Of a DNA stretch of 60,439 nt, positions 1-8,034 are shown piece after piece. The translations under genes were made by a program, and so were the position numbers. The notes below the pieces were generated by a model. It was not told where the DNA came from. It was given only the letters and a program-made list of their open reading frames with translations, and did no database searches. How positions within the stretch are numbered: position 1 is the stretch's first letter; each line of letters starts with the position of its first letter. This DNA comes from Myxococcales bacterium (GTDB lineage: Bacteria; Myxococcota_A; Polyangia; Polyangiales; Polyangiaceae): the NCBI GenBank assembly GCA_016794345.1, contig JAEUKE010000147.1, positions 1-60,439 of the forward strand, in the 5' to 3' direction.

Positions 1-11
1 GAAGCCTTCGG

Positions 12-221
12 TCAGCGGCCGCGTCGCCTGAGCACGAGGTGCGCGACGAGGATCGACGCCGAGAAGGCGAAGCAAATCACCGCGCTCCACCATTGCCTGG
101 GGAGGAGCAGGACGACGCCCGCGAGGGCGGTGATCCACACGAACGCACGGCGGATGTCGCCGGGTGACTCCTCGTCGAGCGCCGTGCCGGCTTCCTCTGA
201 CTCCGCTCTCTCGGTGGTCAT
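12..221 (-). CDS. small two-helix membrane protein
   Basis: A 69-residue protein with an acidic N-terminal tail (about residues 1-24), two hydrophobic stretches (about 27-41 and 45-64) separated by a short RQWW turn, and a basic RRRGR end. This predicts a hairpin in the inner membrane with both ends cytoplasmic. I recognise no family. It is transcribed away from the HTTM gene, only 47 nt separating the two starts. No good Shine-Dalgarno sequence is visible, so the start is uncertain. Confidence 0.55.
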   Translation of the reverse strand: MTTERAESEEAGTALDEESPGDIRRAFVWITALAGVVLLLPRQWWSAVICFAFSASILVAHLVLRRRGR

Positions 222-268
222 GATGCGAGTTATGCTACGTAAGGTCCTCGACGGGAAGCCGTGCTCAC

Positions 269-2314
269 ATGAACTCCGTGCTCTTTGCTTCGTCGTCGCT
301 CTCGGGCGGCGAATTTCTTGCGCCGCTCATCATCCTCGCGATTGTAGCACCGCTCGTCCTCGCCATCCGCGCGATCGACAAGTCGTACTTCGCGTTCGAC
401 CGCCGCACGCTCGGTCTCACCCGCATCTTGCTCGGGTGGTTCCTCATCACGGACCTCTTCCGTCGCGGGGTCGACTGGGAGGCGATGTTCGGCGACAAGG
501 GCGTGCTGCCGAGCTGGGTCGTCCTCAACCGTCCGAGCGCGGGCGGCTTCTCGCTCCTCCACGGCTTCACGAGCGGGCCTGAGCTCTGGGTCCTCTTCTT
601 CGTCATCCTGGCGACGTACGTCTGCCTCTTCGTCGGCTACAAAACGAAGATCGCGCAGATCCTTTCGGTCGTCTTCGTGACGAGCATGAACGGGCGCGTC
701 CTGCTCATCGAAAATGGCGGATACGTCATCCACAACCTCCTGCTCTTGTGGACGGCGTTCCTCCCGCTCGGTGATCGCTTCAGCGTGGACGCGATGCTCG
801 CGTCGATGCGCCGGAAGCGCGAGACCAGCGCCGCGGAGCTCAACGACCGGAGCGACCTGCTCGAAGACTTCCGGCTCAAGCCCTTCTTCTCGCTCGTCGG
901 GCTCGTCGTCGCCTTCCAGATCGCGGTCGTCTACTACTTCAACGTCGTCCACAAGACCGGCCCCGCCTGGAAGAAGGACTTCACCGCGGTCCACTACGTC
1001 ATGTGGGTCGACCGCATGGTCAACCCGCTCATCGGCGTGACGCGCGAGTACGTGCCGCCGTTCGTGTACCGGGCGATGACGGCGCTCGTCGTCTTCTCCG
1101 AAGCGGCGCTGCCGTTCTGCGTCACCCTCCCGAAGGTCGTCGTGTGGGACCTCGACGTGCGCCTCTGGCTGCGGCGCCTCGCGATCGTCCTCATGAACTT
1201 CCTCCACATCGGGTTCGGCTCGACGTTCGTGCTCGGACCGTTCGCGTGGGCGCTCTGCATCATGAGCACCCTCCTCTTCGCCTACGAGGACTGGGAGGTC
1301 ACCATCGCGGCCATGAAGAAGAAGGCGCGCGAGATCACCGTCGTCTTCGATCCGAGGTCGGGCGCCGCGCTCTTCTTCTGTCGCGTCCTCGCCCGGCTCG
1401 ATCGCTTCAGCCTCATCGGCTTCGACGAAGCGGCCGAGGCGGAGCGCGCCGAGCGTATCGTCGTCCTCACGGCCGACGGCAAGACGCTCACGGGCAGCCG
1501 CGCCATCGGCGCGATCGTCCTCGCCTTGCCCATCGGTCCCGCCTTCGCGTGGATGTTCGACGGCCGCTTCGCCATCCTCGCGGGCGCGACGAACGCCCTG
1601 CTCGGCTGGGCGAAGGGCCGCGCCTCGAAGCTCTTCGGGCTCGGCACGAGCCTGCCCGCGGGCGTGGAGACGTCGCCGCTCCGCTACCACCTGAAGAAGC
1701 TCGGCGGCATCACCCGCGAGGTCCTCTGCGCGGCCATGTTCCTCGCCGCGATCAACCAGGCGCTCGTGGAGCTCTGGTCCACCAAGAAGCCCTGGGGCCA
1801 GGCGGTGAAGTGGGCCGCCGAGAAGGTCGGCACCAACGCGGACGTGCAGCCGGAGGCGACGCGCCTCCTCACCCACAAGCCGCGGTTCCTCCAGGGCTGG
1901 TTCATGTTCTCGCCCAACCCCGTCATGGATGACGGCACCATCATCGTGGACGCGATCACGGTGGACGGCCGCCACGTCGACCCCTTCTGGAACGAGAAGC
2001 CGAGCTTCGACCTGCTCCACGTCAAGAGCTACGGCTACAACCAGATCTGGAGCGACTACTTCAACCGCATGCACATGGGCGGCAACAAGCAGTACCGCGA
2101 CTCCATGATCGACTACATGCGGCGCTTGCCCGAGCGCACCGGCAACCCGAACGACGCGCTCGTCTCGGGCGAGGTGTATTGGGTGCGCGACATGAACCCG
2201 CGCTTCGGCAGCACCGAGTCGTACGCGCAGGCGAACGAGCTCCTCTTCGTCTTCGGCGAGACCGGCGGCGCGAAGGAGCCGAAGAACGCCGCGCCCGAGA
2301 AGCCGGACAGCTGA
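269..2314 (+). CDS. HTTM-domain (vitamin K gamma-carboxylase-like) membrane protein
   Basis: A 681-residue multi-pass membrane protein. Residues about 35-370 carry the HTTM pattern: an FDRRTLGLTRILLGW first helix, a GYKTKIAQ loop, and a helix ending in NFLHIGFG. HTTM proteins share the membrane fold of vitamin-K-dependent gamma-carboxylase, but most bacterial members have no known substrate. The C-terminal third (about 480-660) follows a further membrane segment and contains the soluble motif WFMFSPNP seen in long HTTM proteins. No epoxidase or carboxylase activity can be inferred. The gene ends 2 nt before the convergent Uma2 gene. The ATG at 269 is the only reasonable start, but its ribosome site is weak. 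Confidence 0.8.
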   Translation: MNSVLFASSSLSGGEFLAPLIILAIVAPLVLAIRAIDKSYFAFDRRTLGLTRILLGWFLITDLFRRGVDWEAMFGDKGVLPSWVVLNRPSAGGFSLLHGFTSGPELWVLFFVILATYVCLFVGYKTKIAQILSVVFVTSMNGRVLLIENGGYVIHNLLLLWTAFLPLGDRFSVDAMLASMRRKRETSAAELNDRSDLLEDFRLKPFFSLVGLVVAFQIAVVYYFNVVHKTGPAWKKDFTAVHYVMWVDRMVNPLIGVTREYVPPFVYRAMTALVVFSEAALPFCVTLPKVVVWDLDVRLWLRRLAIVLMNFLHIGFGSTFVLGPFAWALCIMSTLLFAYEDWEVTIAAMKKKAREITVVFDPRSGAALFFCRVLARLDRFSLIGFDEAAEAERAERIVVLTADGKTLTGSRAIGAIVLALPIGPAFAWMFDGRFAILAGATNALLGWAKGRASKLFGLGTSLPAGVETSPLRYHLKKLGGITREVLCAAMFLAAINQALVELWSTKKPWGQAVKWAAEKVGTNADVQPEATRLLTHKPRFLQGWFMFSPNPVMDDGTIIVDAITVDGRHVDPFWNEKPSFDLLHVKSYGYNQIWSDYFNRMHMGGNKQYRDSMIDYMRRLPERTGNPNDALVSGEVYWVRDMNPRFGSTESYAQANELLFVFGETGGAKEPKNAAPEKPDS

Positions 2315-2316
2315 GC

Positions 2317-2886
2317 TCAGTCCGGCAGATGCGCGTAGAGCGCAGCGACGTCGATGACCGCGCCGGTCACGAGCTGCACACTGCCGGAGGTGAACACCTC
2401 GTACGCCCAGCCTCCAGGCTCGAGACGCCTGTAGACCTCGATGCGCGGCTCGGATTGACTGACGAGCACGTACTCACGGAGCGCGCCGATCAGCTGGTAG
2501 TGCTGCCACTTGCTGCCGCGATCGTCTTGTTCGGTCGACGGCGAGAGGACCTCGACGAGGAGGCTCGGGTTCGTGATCGTCGCACCCGTGGGGTCCGAAG
2601 GATCGCCTTCGATCGCGCCGCAGACGAGCGAGGCGTCCGGGTAGGTCGCCTTGCCCGTGGCCAGGACCCGCACCTTCTGATCGGACTGAAACGCCACGCA
2701 CTCCGGTCTCCGTCCGGCCTCGATGGCCGCCGAGATCCTCGACGCGAGCGCGTTGTGGCGGCGCGAGCCTCCCGCCATCGCGTAGATCTCGCCGTCCTCG
2801 AACTCGTGCTTGAGCCCGCTGTCGCGTTCGTACGCGAGGTACTCCTCGTACGTGTAGCGATGACGCGAACGCGCCGGCGACGTCAT
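2317..2886 (-). CDS. Uma2 family endonuclease (DUF820), copy 1
   Basis: A 189-residue protein of the Uma2/DUF820 family, which has a PD-(D/E)XK nuclease fold. The signature is complete: KHEFEDGEIYAMAGGS near residues 26-41, YPDAS with Asp84, VEVLSPST with Glu112, and DRGSKW with Lys126, giving the D...E...K catalytic set. Uma2 proteins occur in many copies in myxobacteria and cyanobacteria, and their biological role is not established. Two more copies lie at 4475-5047 and 50942-51505. It converges on the HTTM gene with a 2-nt gap. Confidence 0.88.
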   Translation of the reverse strand: MTSPARSRHRYTYEEYLAYERDSGLKHEFEDGEIYAMAGGSRRHNALASRISAAIEAGRRPECVAFQSDQKVRVLATGKATYPDASLVCGAIEGDPSDPTGATITNPSLLVEVLSPSTEQDDRGSKWQHYQLIGALREYVLVSQSEPRIEVYRRLEPGGWAYEVFTSGSVQLVTGAVIDVAALYAHLPD

Positions 2887-3289
2887 GATGATGGATCATT
2901 GCGGACGACGAGACGGATGTCGAGCGGACACACGGCCGTCTTCCGCGCGCCGGCCTCGAGCGTCGGGCGTTCCAAGTGGGAGGCGATTTACCCGGTCGTG
3001 CGCGGCCCGCTACGCAGCCCAGCCCAGGAGGCGCCAAACGCCGTGAATTGCTGAGGTTCTCGCCTGCCGACAGGCGACCGGTCGCGGGACCGACGGCGCT
3101 CGATGACAGAACGGTCACGAGTCTCACCGGTCGGTCTCGTCGCGTTCACTCGCGCTCCACGAGCCCTGCGCACGCCGCTTCGCGCAGCTCGCACGTGAAA
3201 CCGCGTGCCCTGTGGAAAACCACGTCGAATACCCGACGGGACAGCGGCACGGACCTGGCATTGCCCGTCGAGCGACCGAGGAGGTTCCT
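2887..3289. other. intergenic region, no gene recognised
   Basis: About 400 nt lie between the divergent Uma2 and glycosyltransferase starts. Reading frames here look like shadows and have no recognisable protein. A short hairpin at 3061-3076 (CGCCTG, 4-nt loop, CAGGCG) is the only structure noticed. Promoters for both flanking genes must lie here, but no convincing -35/-10 pair stands out. Confidence 0.4.
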
Positions 3290-4450
3290 TTGCTGCTCCC
3301 CCTCCCTTTCGTCGCGATCTCGACGCTCTGGACGGTCATGGGTGCCGTCGCGGTGGCCCGCGCCACACGATCGATCTCGATACCGATCGAACGTGACCGA
3401 CTCGAGCCCGTCACCGTCCTGAAGCCACTCTGTGGCGCAGACCCGAGCCTGCGAGAGAACCTCGAGTCGTTCTTCGAGCAGGACCACCCGCGCTTCGAGC
3501 TCCTGTTCGGCGTGGAGAGCGAGGACGACCCCGCCATTGTCATCGTCAGGGAGCTGATGGGCGCACACCCCGAGGTCACGGCGAAGCTGGTCGTGCACCG
3601 CGGCAACAAGGGTCACAACCCGAAGGTGCGGAACCTGCTGGGAATGGCCGGCCACGCCTCGCACGACCTCGTCCTCGTCAGCGACAGCAACGTCCGCGCG
3701 CCGGAGCACTACCTCTCCGAGATCTGCGCGGTGCGCGCGAGCGATCCCGAGGTCGGGCTCGTCACGAACCTCTTCGCGGGTGACGGCCCCGGCACCGTCG
3801 GCGCGAGCCTCGAGTGTGTCCAGCTGACCGGCTTCATCGCCGCGGGGATCTCGCTCCCGACGATGGTCGGGGACGCGATCGTCGTCGGGAAGTCGATGCT
3901 CTTCTCGATGCGTGAGCTGAACCGCCTGGGCGGCTTCCGCCGCGTCGCCGACGTGCTCGCGGAGGACTACGTGATCACGAAGATGTTCGAGGAGGCGGGC
4001 AAGCGCGTGGCGATCGCGCCGACCGTGCTGACGAACGTGATCGGGCCCATCGGCCTAAGGACGTTCTTCGAACGCCACCTCCGCTGGTCGATGATGCGCA
4101 TGCGCCTGCGACCGGCCTACTTCGCGTTCGAGCCCCTGACGAGCCCGCTCGCGGTGCTGCCGCTCGCGTGGCTCGCGCTCGGTCACGCCTGGGCCGCGCT
4201 CTGGCTCGCCGCGATGCTCCTCATCCGCGACGTCGGTGGCTGGCTCCTCCTCCGCGGCCGGTCGCGCCTCCACGTTCCGCTGCTCTCGTCGCTGCTCCGC
4301 GACGTGGTCATGCTCGCCGTCTGGGCCGCGACGCCGTTCAAGCGGCACGTCACCTGGCGCGGCAACCGGGTGCGAGTCTGCGCCGGCACCGCGCTCGTGG
4401 CGGAGTCGTCGGTCGCGACGGCGCCCGAGTCATTCGTGCCCGAGACGTAG
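3290..4450 (+). CDS. glycosyltransferase family 21 (ceramide glucosyltransferase / HpnI type)
   Basis: A membrane GT-A glycosyltransferase expected to transfer a sugar from UDP-sugar to a lipid on the cytoplasmic face. Visible motifs are VTVLKPLCGADP near the N-terminus, the VSDSN aspartate motif, AEDYVI (acid/base Asp), and RHLRW, the (Q/R)xxRW motif of ceramide glucosyltransferases. Hydrophobic helices lie at the N-terminus and near the C-terminus. The family includes ceramide glucosyltransferases and the hopanoid enzyme HpnI, and sequence alone does not separate them. An upstream ATG at 3212 is in frame, but TTG at 3290 has GAGGAGG (3278-3284) five bases ahead and begins directly at the membrane anchor, so it is preferred (386 residues). 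Confidence 0.8.
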   Translation: MLLPLPFVAISTLWTVMGAVAVARATRSISIPIERDRLEPVTVLKPLCGADPSLRENLESFFEQDHPRFELLFGVESEDDPAIVIVRELMGAHPEVTAKLVVHRGNKGHNPKVRNLLGMAGHASHDLVLVSDSNVRAPEHYLSEICAVRASDPEVGLVTNLFAGDGPGTVGASLECVQLTGFIAAGISLPTMVGDAIVVGKSMLFSMRELNRLGGFRRVADVLAEDYVITKMFEEAGKRVAIAPTVLTNVIGPIGLRTFFERHLRWSMMRMRLRPAYFAFEPLTSPLAVLPLAWLALGHAWAALWLAAMLLIRDVGGWLLLRGRSRLHVPLLSSLLRDVVMLAVWAATPFKRHVTWRGNRVRVCAGTALVAESSVATAPESFVPET

Positions 4451-4474
4451 CCCGCGCACGCTCACTCCCCGCGC

Positions 4475-5047
4475 TCAGCCGTCGCCGCGCAGCGGATCGC
4501 GGTAGAGGTCGTCGACCGCGAAGCTGACGTCGATCGACGACAACACGACCACCTCTCCGGCGTAGTGCTCCCGCGTTCGCCACGAGCGGCCCGCCGGTTC
4601 CCACACCTCGACGAGCTGCTCGGACTGCGACACGAGCACGTACTCGCGGAGCGACGTCAGGCCCCGGTAGTGGCGTGCCTTCTCGCCTCGGTCGTAGCCC
4701 TCGGTAGAGTCCGACAGGACCTCGATCACCACGATCGGGTTCGTGATCGCGTCTGTGTCGTCCGTCGCCCGATCGATCGTCCCGCAGACCACGCTGCCGT
4801 CCGGGTAAAACGCGCGGTTCGTCGCAGCGACCCGGATGCGCACATCCGATGACAGGACCGTGCACCGCCGCCCTTCGAGCGCCGCGCCGAGGAGCGCGAG
4901 CAGCTTGGCTCCGAGCCGGCCGTGCTCGATGGTCCCCCCCGACATCGCCACGATGGCGCCGTCGCGGTACTCGTGCTTCCGGTCCGACACCCGCTCGGCC
5001 TCACGGTAGGCGTCGTAGGAGACGGTTGCGGGAGCTCGCGCTGCCAT
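4475..5047 (-). CDS. Uma2 family endonuclease (DUF820), copy 2
   Basis: A 190-residue Uma2 protein with KHEYRDGAIVAMSGGT near residues 24-39, YPDGS with Asp83, VIEVLSDST with Glu109 and DRGEKARHY with Lys123. The PD-(D/E)XK catalytic residues are therefore intact. It is only moderately similar to the copies at 2317 and 50942, so these are old paralogues and not a fresh duplication. It converges with the glycosyltransferase gene (24 nt apart). Confidence 0.88.
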   Translation of the reverse strand: MAARAPATVSYDAYREAERVSDRKHEYRDGAIVAMSGGTIEHGRLGAKLLALLGAALEGRRCTVLSSDVRIRVAATNRAFYPDGSVVCGTIDRATDDTDAITNPIVVIEVLSDSTEGYDRGEKARHYRGLTSLREYVLVSQSEQLVEVWEPAGRSWRTREHYAGEVVVLSSIDVSFAVDDLYRDPLRGDG

Positions 5048-5116
5048 CCGAGCTGGAGACTAGCACGGCGACCGAGTGGAACACCCGAGCGCCCCACCGG
5101 GACATGAGCCGGAGGA

Positions 5117-7942
5117 TCACGGAGTCGGCATCGGCCACGCGGAGGGCGCACCGGGCAGCGCGCCCTCCGGGTCCGCGCGCCGCTCGAGGTCCAGCGGGCC
5201 CACGAGGAGGTGCTCGAGCAGCTCACGCGCCTTCGCGTCGTAGCCGCCGAGGAGCTGCTCCGCCTCGCCCTTGGCCGCGACGAAGGAGTCCTTCATCGCG
5301 CGGAGATCGAGCGCCGGGTCTTTGGACTTGGCCTCCAGGAGCTTCTGCCTGAGCTCGCGGACGACTCGCGCGTGCTCGAAGATGCGCGAGTCACCCCCGC
5401 GGGCGCGGCTCGAGGCGACAAAGCCGGTCGCGCTCCGGAAGGTCTCCGGGACGAGGTCGAGCTGCTTTCCGATCGCGCCGAGATCGACGTCGAAGCGGAG
5501 CCCCCTCGAATAGGTCGAGAGCCTCGCGTTGAACCGACGGTTCGCCTCCCGCCTGAATGCGTCGTTCTCGAGGAGCGGGTTCGGGTTCTTCCACTGGGTC
5601 TCGTTCTCGAGGACCTCGATGAGCCTTCCCACCGGATAGGGCGTCGTGGAGAGCACGCGATAGAGCTCGATTGCGTCGTCGACGTCGGCCGGCTGCTTCA
5701 CCACGACATCGGCGAAGAACGCGGACCATTGCCGGATGTATTCGGTCTCGTACCGCTTCGCGACGGCGGCGAGGTGGTCCGGGATGAGCCGCGGGGACTC
5801 GTCCGGTCCGAGCGGCACGACCCAGGCCTCGGCCTCGAGGAGCCCGCTCGCGTTGCGCATCAGCTCGAGCACCGCGGCGTGTCCGCGCTCGGTGTACGGC
5901 CCGTCGACCTGCAAGAAGGACCGGGTCTGGAGGAACGAGCGGCTCTGGAGGACCTTCAGCGCCTCGGGTCTGTCGCGGAAAATCGTCGGCAGCGAGACGG
6001 GCGGAAAGACGAGGTTGTCCGGCGTGCCGTCTTGGGCCGGATCGATGCGCTCCGTTCGCAGCGAGTGAACGAACAGGTCGTCGTAGCGCCGAGAGACGGG
6101 GACACGCTGGAGCGCGGCGCGCACGCGACCGACGAGATCGTCGTCGATTCGCACGGAGGCGATTTCCCCCGCCTTCAAGAGCTCGAAATAGTGGCGCACG
6201 TGTGGCCGCGCGAGCGCCCGCATGTCGGCCGGAGCGAGGTCGGACGTCGGAGCCAGGCGATCCGCCCAGCGGGCCGTGTAGAGGCCCGTCGCCCATTCCG
6301 GGTCGACGTGCTCCGGATCACCCAGCATGAGGTAGAGCTTCAGCAGGCGATAGTGCTCGAAGTACGAGGAGCCGTCCGCGCGCGCCAGCTCTTCCTCCAG
6401 CTTGGCCTTCACGGGAAAGACGAAGCCCTCCTGCATCTCGGCGAGGTAGACGCGCAAGAGCGGCGTCCTCGCGCGATCGGCGACGTACATCCCCCAGCCC
6501 ATCGAGACGGGCACGCCGTCTTCGTCGAAGCGGTCGAGTGTCTGCAGCGTCTCGAGCAGCGGCGTGAGCTGCCTCAGCTTCAAGCTGGCAGCGCCCTGGG
6601 ACCAATCGACGGCTGCGGCCTGCGCCGCGCGGGTCTGTGCGTCGGAAAGGAACGCCACGTTCTCTCGATAAGAGCGGTAGGCGGGAGCCCCCAGCGCGAG
6701 CGCTGCCGCTATGGCGACGGCTGCCACCATCGCGCTCTTGAGCAGCCGCCGGCGCCGCTCGGCCGGACTGAGCGCCGCGAGGTCCTTGTCTCGAAAGATG
6801 ACGTTCTGGAAGACGTCGTGGAGGAAATAGCTCTTCGGCTCGAGCGGCGCCGACGGGCGGTGCGCCGGCGCGACACCCATGGCGGCGCTCATCCGGCCGA
6901 CCACGCGATCCACCGCCCGCCCCTCCTGCGTTCCGCTCGTGAAATAGAAGCCGCGCAGCAGGGGCGTGGACTGGAACGCGTTCGGCTCGAACGCAACGTC
7001 GACGAGGTGACGGAGCGCGCGATCGAGCGCCGCAAGCTCGATCGGGAACTGGTGGATCTTCTCTCGCACCTCGCGGCTTCGCTCGAGAGCGAGACGGCGC
7101 AGCGCGCGCGCGTGGAGCTGCTTGACCAATCCTTCGAGCTCGGCGCCGACGAGGTGTCCGGGCTCGCCTCGCGGCGCACCGAGAGGGATCGTCGCGCCCC
7201 AGGCTTGCGTGCGGTCGCTGCGCTTGAGGTCCGAGAAGAACTCGACGAAGCCGGCCACGAGATCGACCTTCGTGAGAAGCAGGTAGACCGGGACCTGCAT
7301 GCCGAGCTCGAGCAGCACCTCGTCCATCCGCGCGCGGAGCTTCTTGCCCGTTGCCTCGACGTCGGCTTCGTCCCGATCCAGGAGCTCCGCCACGCTGATC
7401 GCGACGAGGATGCCGTCGATGGGTCGGGCTGGTCTGTGCTTCGCGAGGAGCCGCAAGAAGCCGAGCCACTCGTCGCGGTCGTCTTTGTCCGTCGCGTAGC
7501 GACCGGCCGTGTCGAGGAGGATGGCCTCGTTCGAGAACCACCAGTCGCAGTTGCGCGTGCCGCCCACGCCCTGGAGGCCGCCCTTGTCGGCCGCGCCATA
7601 GGGGAACGCGAGGCCCGAGTGCTTCAGCGCGGTCGTCTTCCCCGCACCGGGAGGTCCGATGATGACGTACCAGGGCAACGCATAGAGGGCCGACGCTCCC
7701 CCGAGGCTGCCGCGGAGCTTGGAGCGCTTGAGCGCCTGGACACCCGCGACCACCTGGGCCTGGAGCGCCTGGATCTGGGCTCGCCGCTCGGGCGGCGCCT
7801 GCTTGAGCTGCTGCGCCGCTTGATCCGCGAGGAGCCCCTCGAGCTTTCCAGCTCCCGCTCGCTCCCGGAGCCGCCGGAGAAAGAAGCCCAAAGTCCCGAG
7901 AACCAGGACCGCCGAGAGGACGACGAGGATCCACGTGGTCAT
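5117..7942 (-). CDS. tssM: type VI secretion TssM/IcmF-like protein, C-terminally short, orphan
   Basis: A 941-residue inner-membrane protein of the IcmF/TssM family. In type VI secretion, TssM bridges the TssL inner-membrane partner and the TssJ lipoprotein. There is an N-terminal membrane helix (about 4-22), an NTPase domain with Walker A GPPGAGKTT (96-104) and a conserved GTRNCDWWF stretch, a second membrane helix around residue 405-425, then a long periplasmic helical region. Family members are usually 1,100-1,250 residues. Here the protein stops after the helical region in a Pro-rich tail (GAPSAWPMPTP), and I see no C-terminal beta domain of the kind that binds TssJ. No other T6SS gene is in the window. 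Function in secretion is therefore doubtful. Confidence 0.8.
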   Translation of the reverse strand: MTTWILVVLSAVLVLGTLGFFLRRLRERAGAGKLEGLLADQAAQQLKQAPPERRAQIQALQAQVVAGVQALKRSKLRGSLGGASALYALPWYVIIGPPGAGKTTALKHSGLAFPYGAADKGGLQGVGGTRNCDWWFSNEAILLDTAGRYATDKDDRDEWLGFLRLLAKHRPARPIDGILVAISVAELLDRDEADVEATGKKLRARMDEVLLELGMQVPVYLLLTKVDLVAGFVEFFSDLKRSDRTQAWGATIPLGAPRGEPGHLVGAELEGLVKQLHARALRRLALERSREVREKIHQFPIELAALDRALRHLVDVAFEPNAFQSTPLLRGFYFTSGTQEGRAVDRVVGRMSAAMGVAPAHRPSAPLEPKSYFLHDVFQNVIFRDKDLAALSPAERRRRLLKSAMVAAVAIAAALALGAPAYRSYRENVAFLSDAQTRAAQAAAVDWSQGAASLKLRQLTPLLETLQTLDRFDEDGVPVSMGWGMYVADRARTPLLRVYLAEMQEGFVFPVKAKLEEELARADGSSYFEHYRLLKLYLMLGDPEHVDPEWATGLYTARWADRLAPTSDLAPADMRALARPHVRHYFELLKAGEIASVRIDDDLVGRVRAALQRVPVSRRYDDLFVHSLRTERIDPAQDGTPDNLVFPPVSLPTIFRDRPEALKVLQSRSFLQTRSFLQVDGPYTERGHAAVLELMRNASGLLEAEAWVVPLGPDESPRLIPDHLAAVAKRYETEYIRQWSAFFADVVVKQPADVDDAIELYRVLSTTPYPVGRLIEVLENETQWKNPNPLLENDAFRREANRRFNARLSTYSRGLRFDVDLGAIGKQLDLVPETFRSATGFVASSRARGGDSRIFEHARVVRELRQKLLEAKSKDPALDLRAMKDSFVAAKGEAEQLLGGYDAKARELLEHLLVGPLDLERRADPEGALPGAPSAWPMPTP

Positions 7943-8034
7943 GACTGACGGTTGCCGGCGCCGTGCGAGGGCCGCTCAGCTTTCTACACCGGCCGCTGTC
8001 CGTCCTTTGAGCGCGGGCCCCGAACCGCGCGCGC

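Noticed and set aside
230..2074. Minus-strand open frame of about 614 codons opposite the HTTM gene
   Set aside because: Very Asp/Glu/Arg/His-rich with no domain; the plus frame has clear membrane helices and HTTM motifs.
5210..7948. Plus-strand open frame of about 912 codons opposite tssM
   Set aside because: The minus strand carries the TssM NTPase motifs; the plus frame is a compositional shadow.
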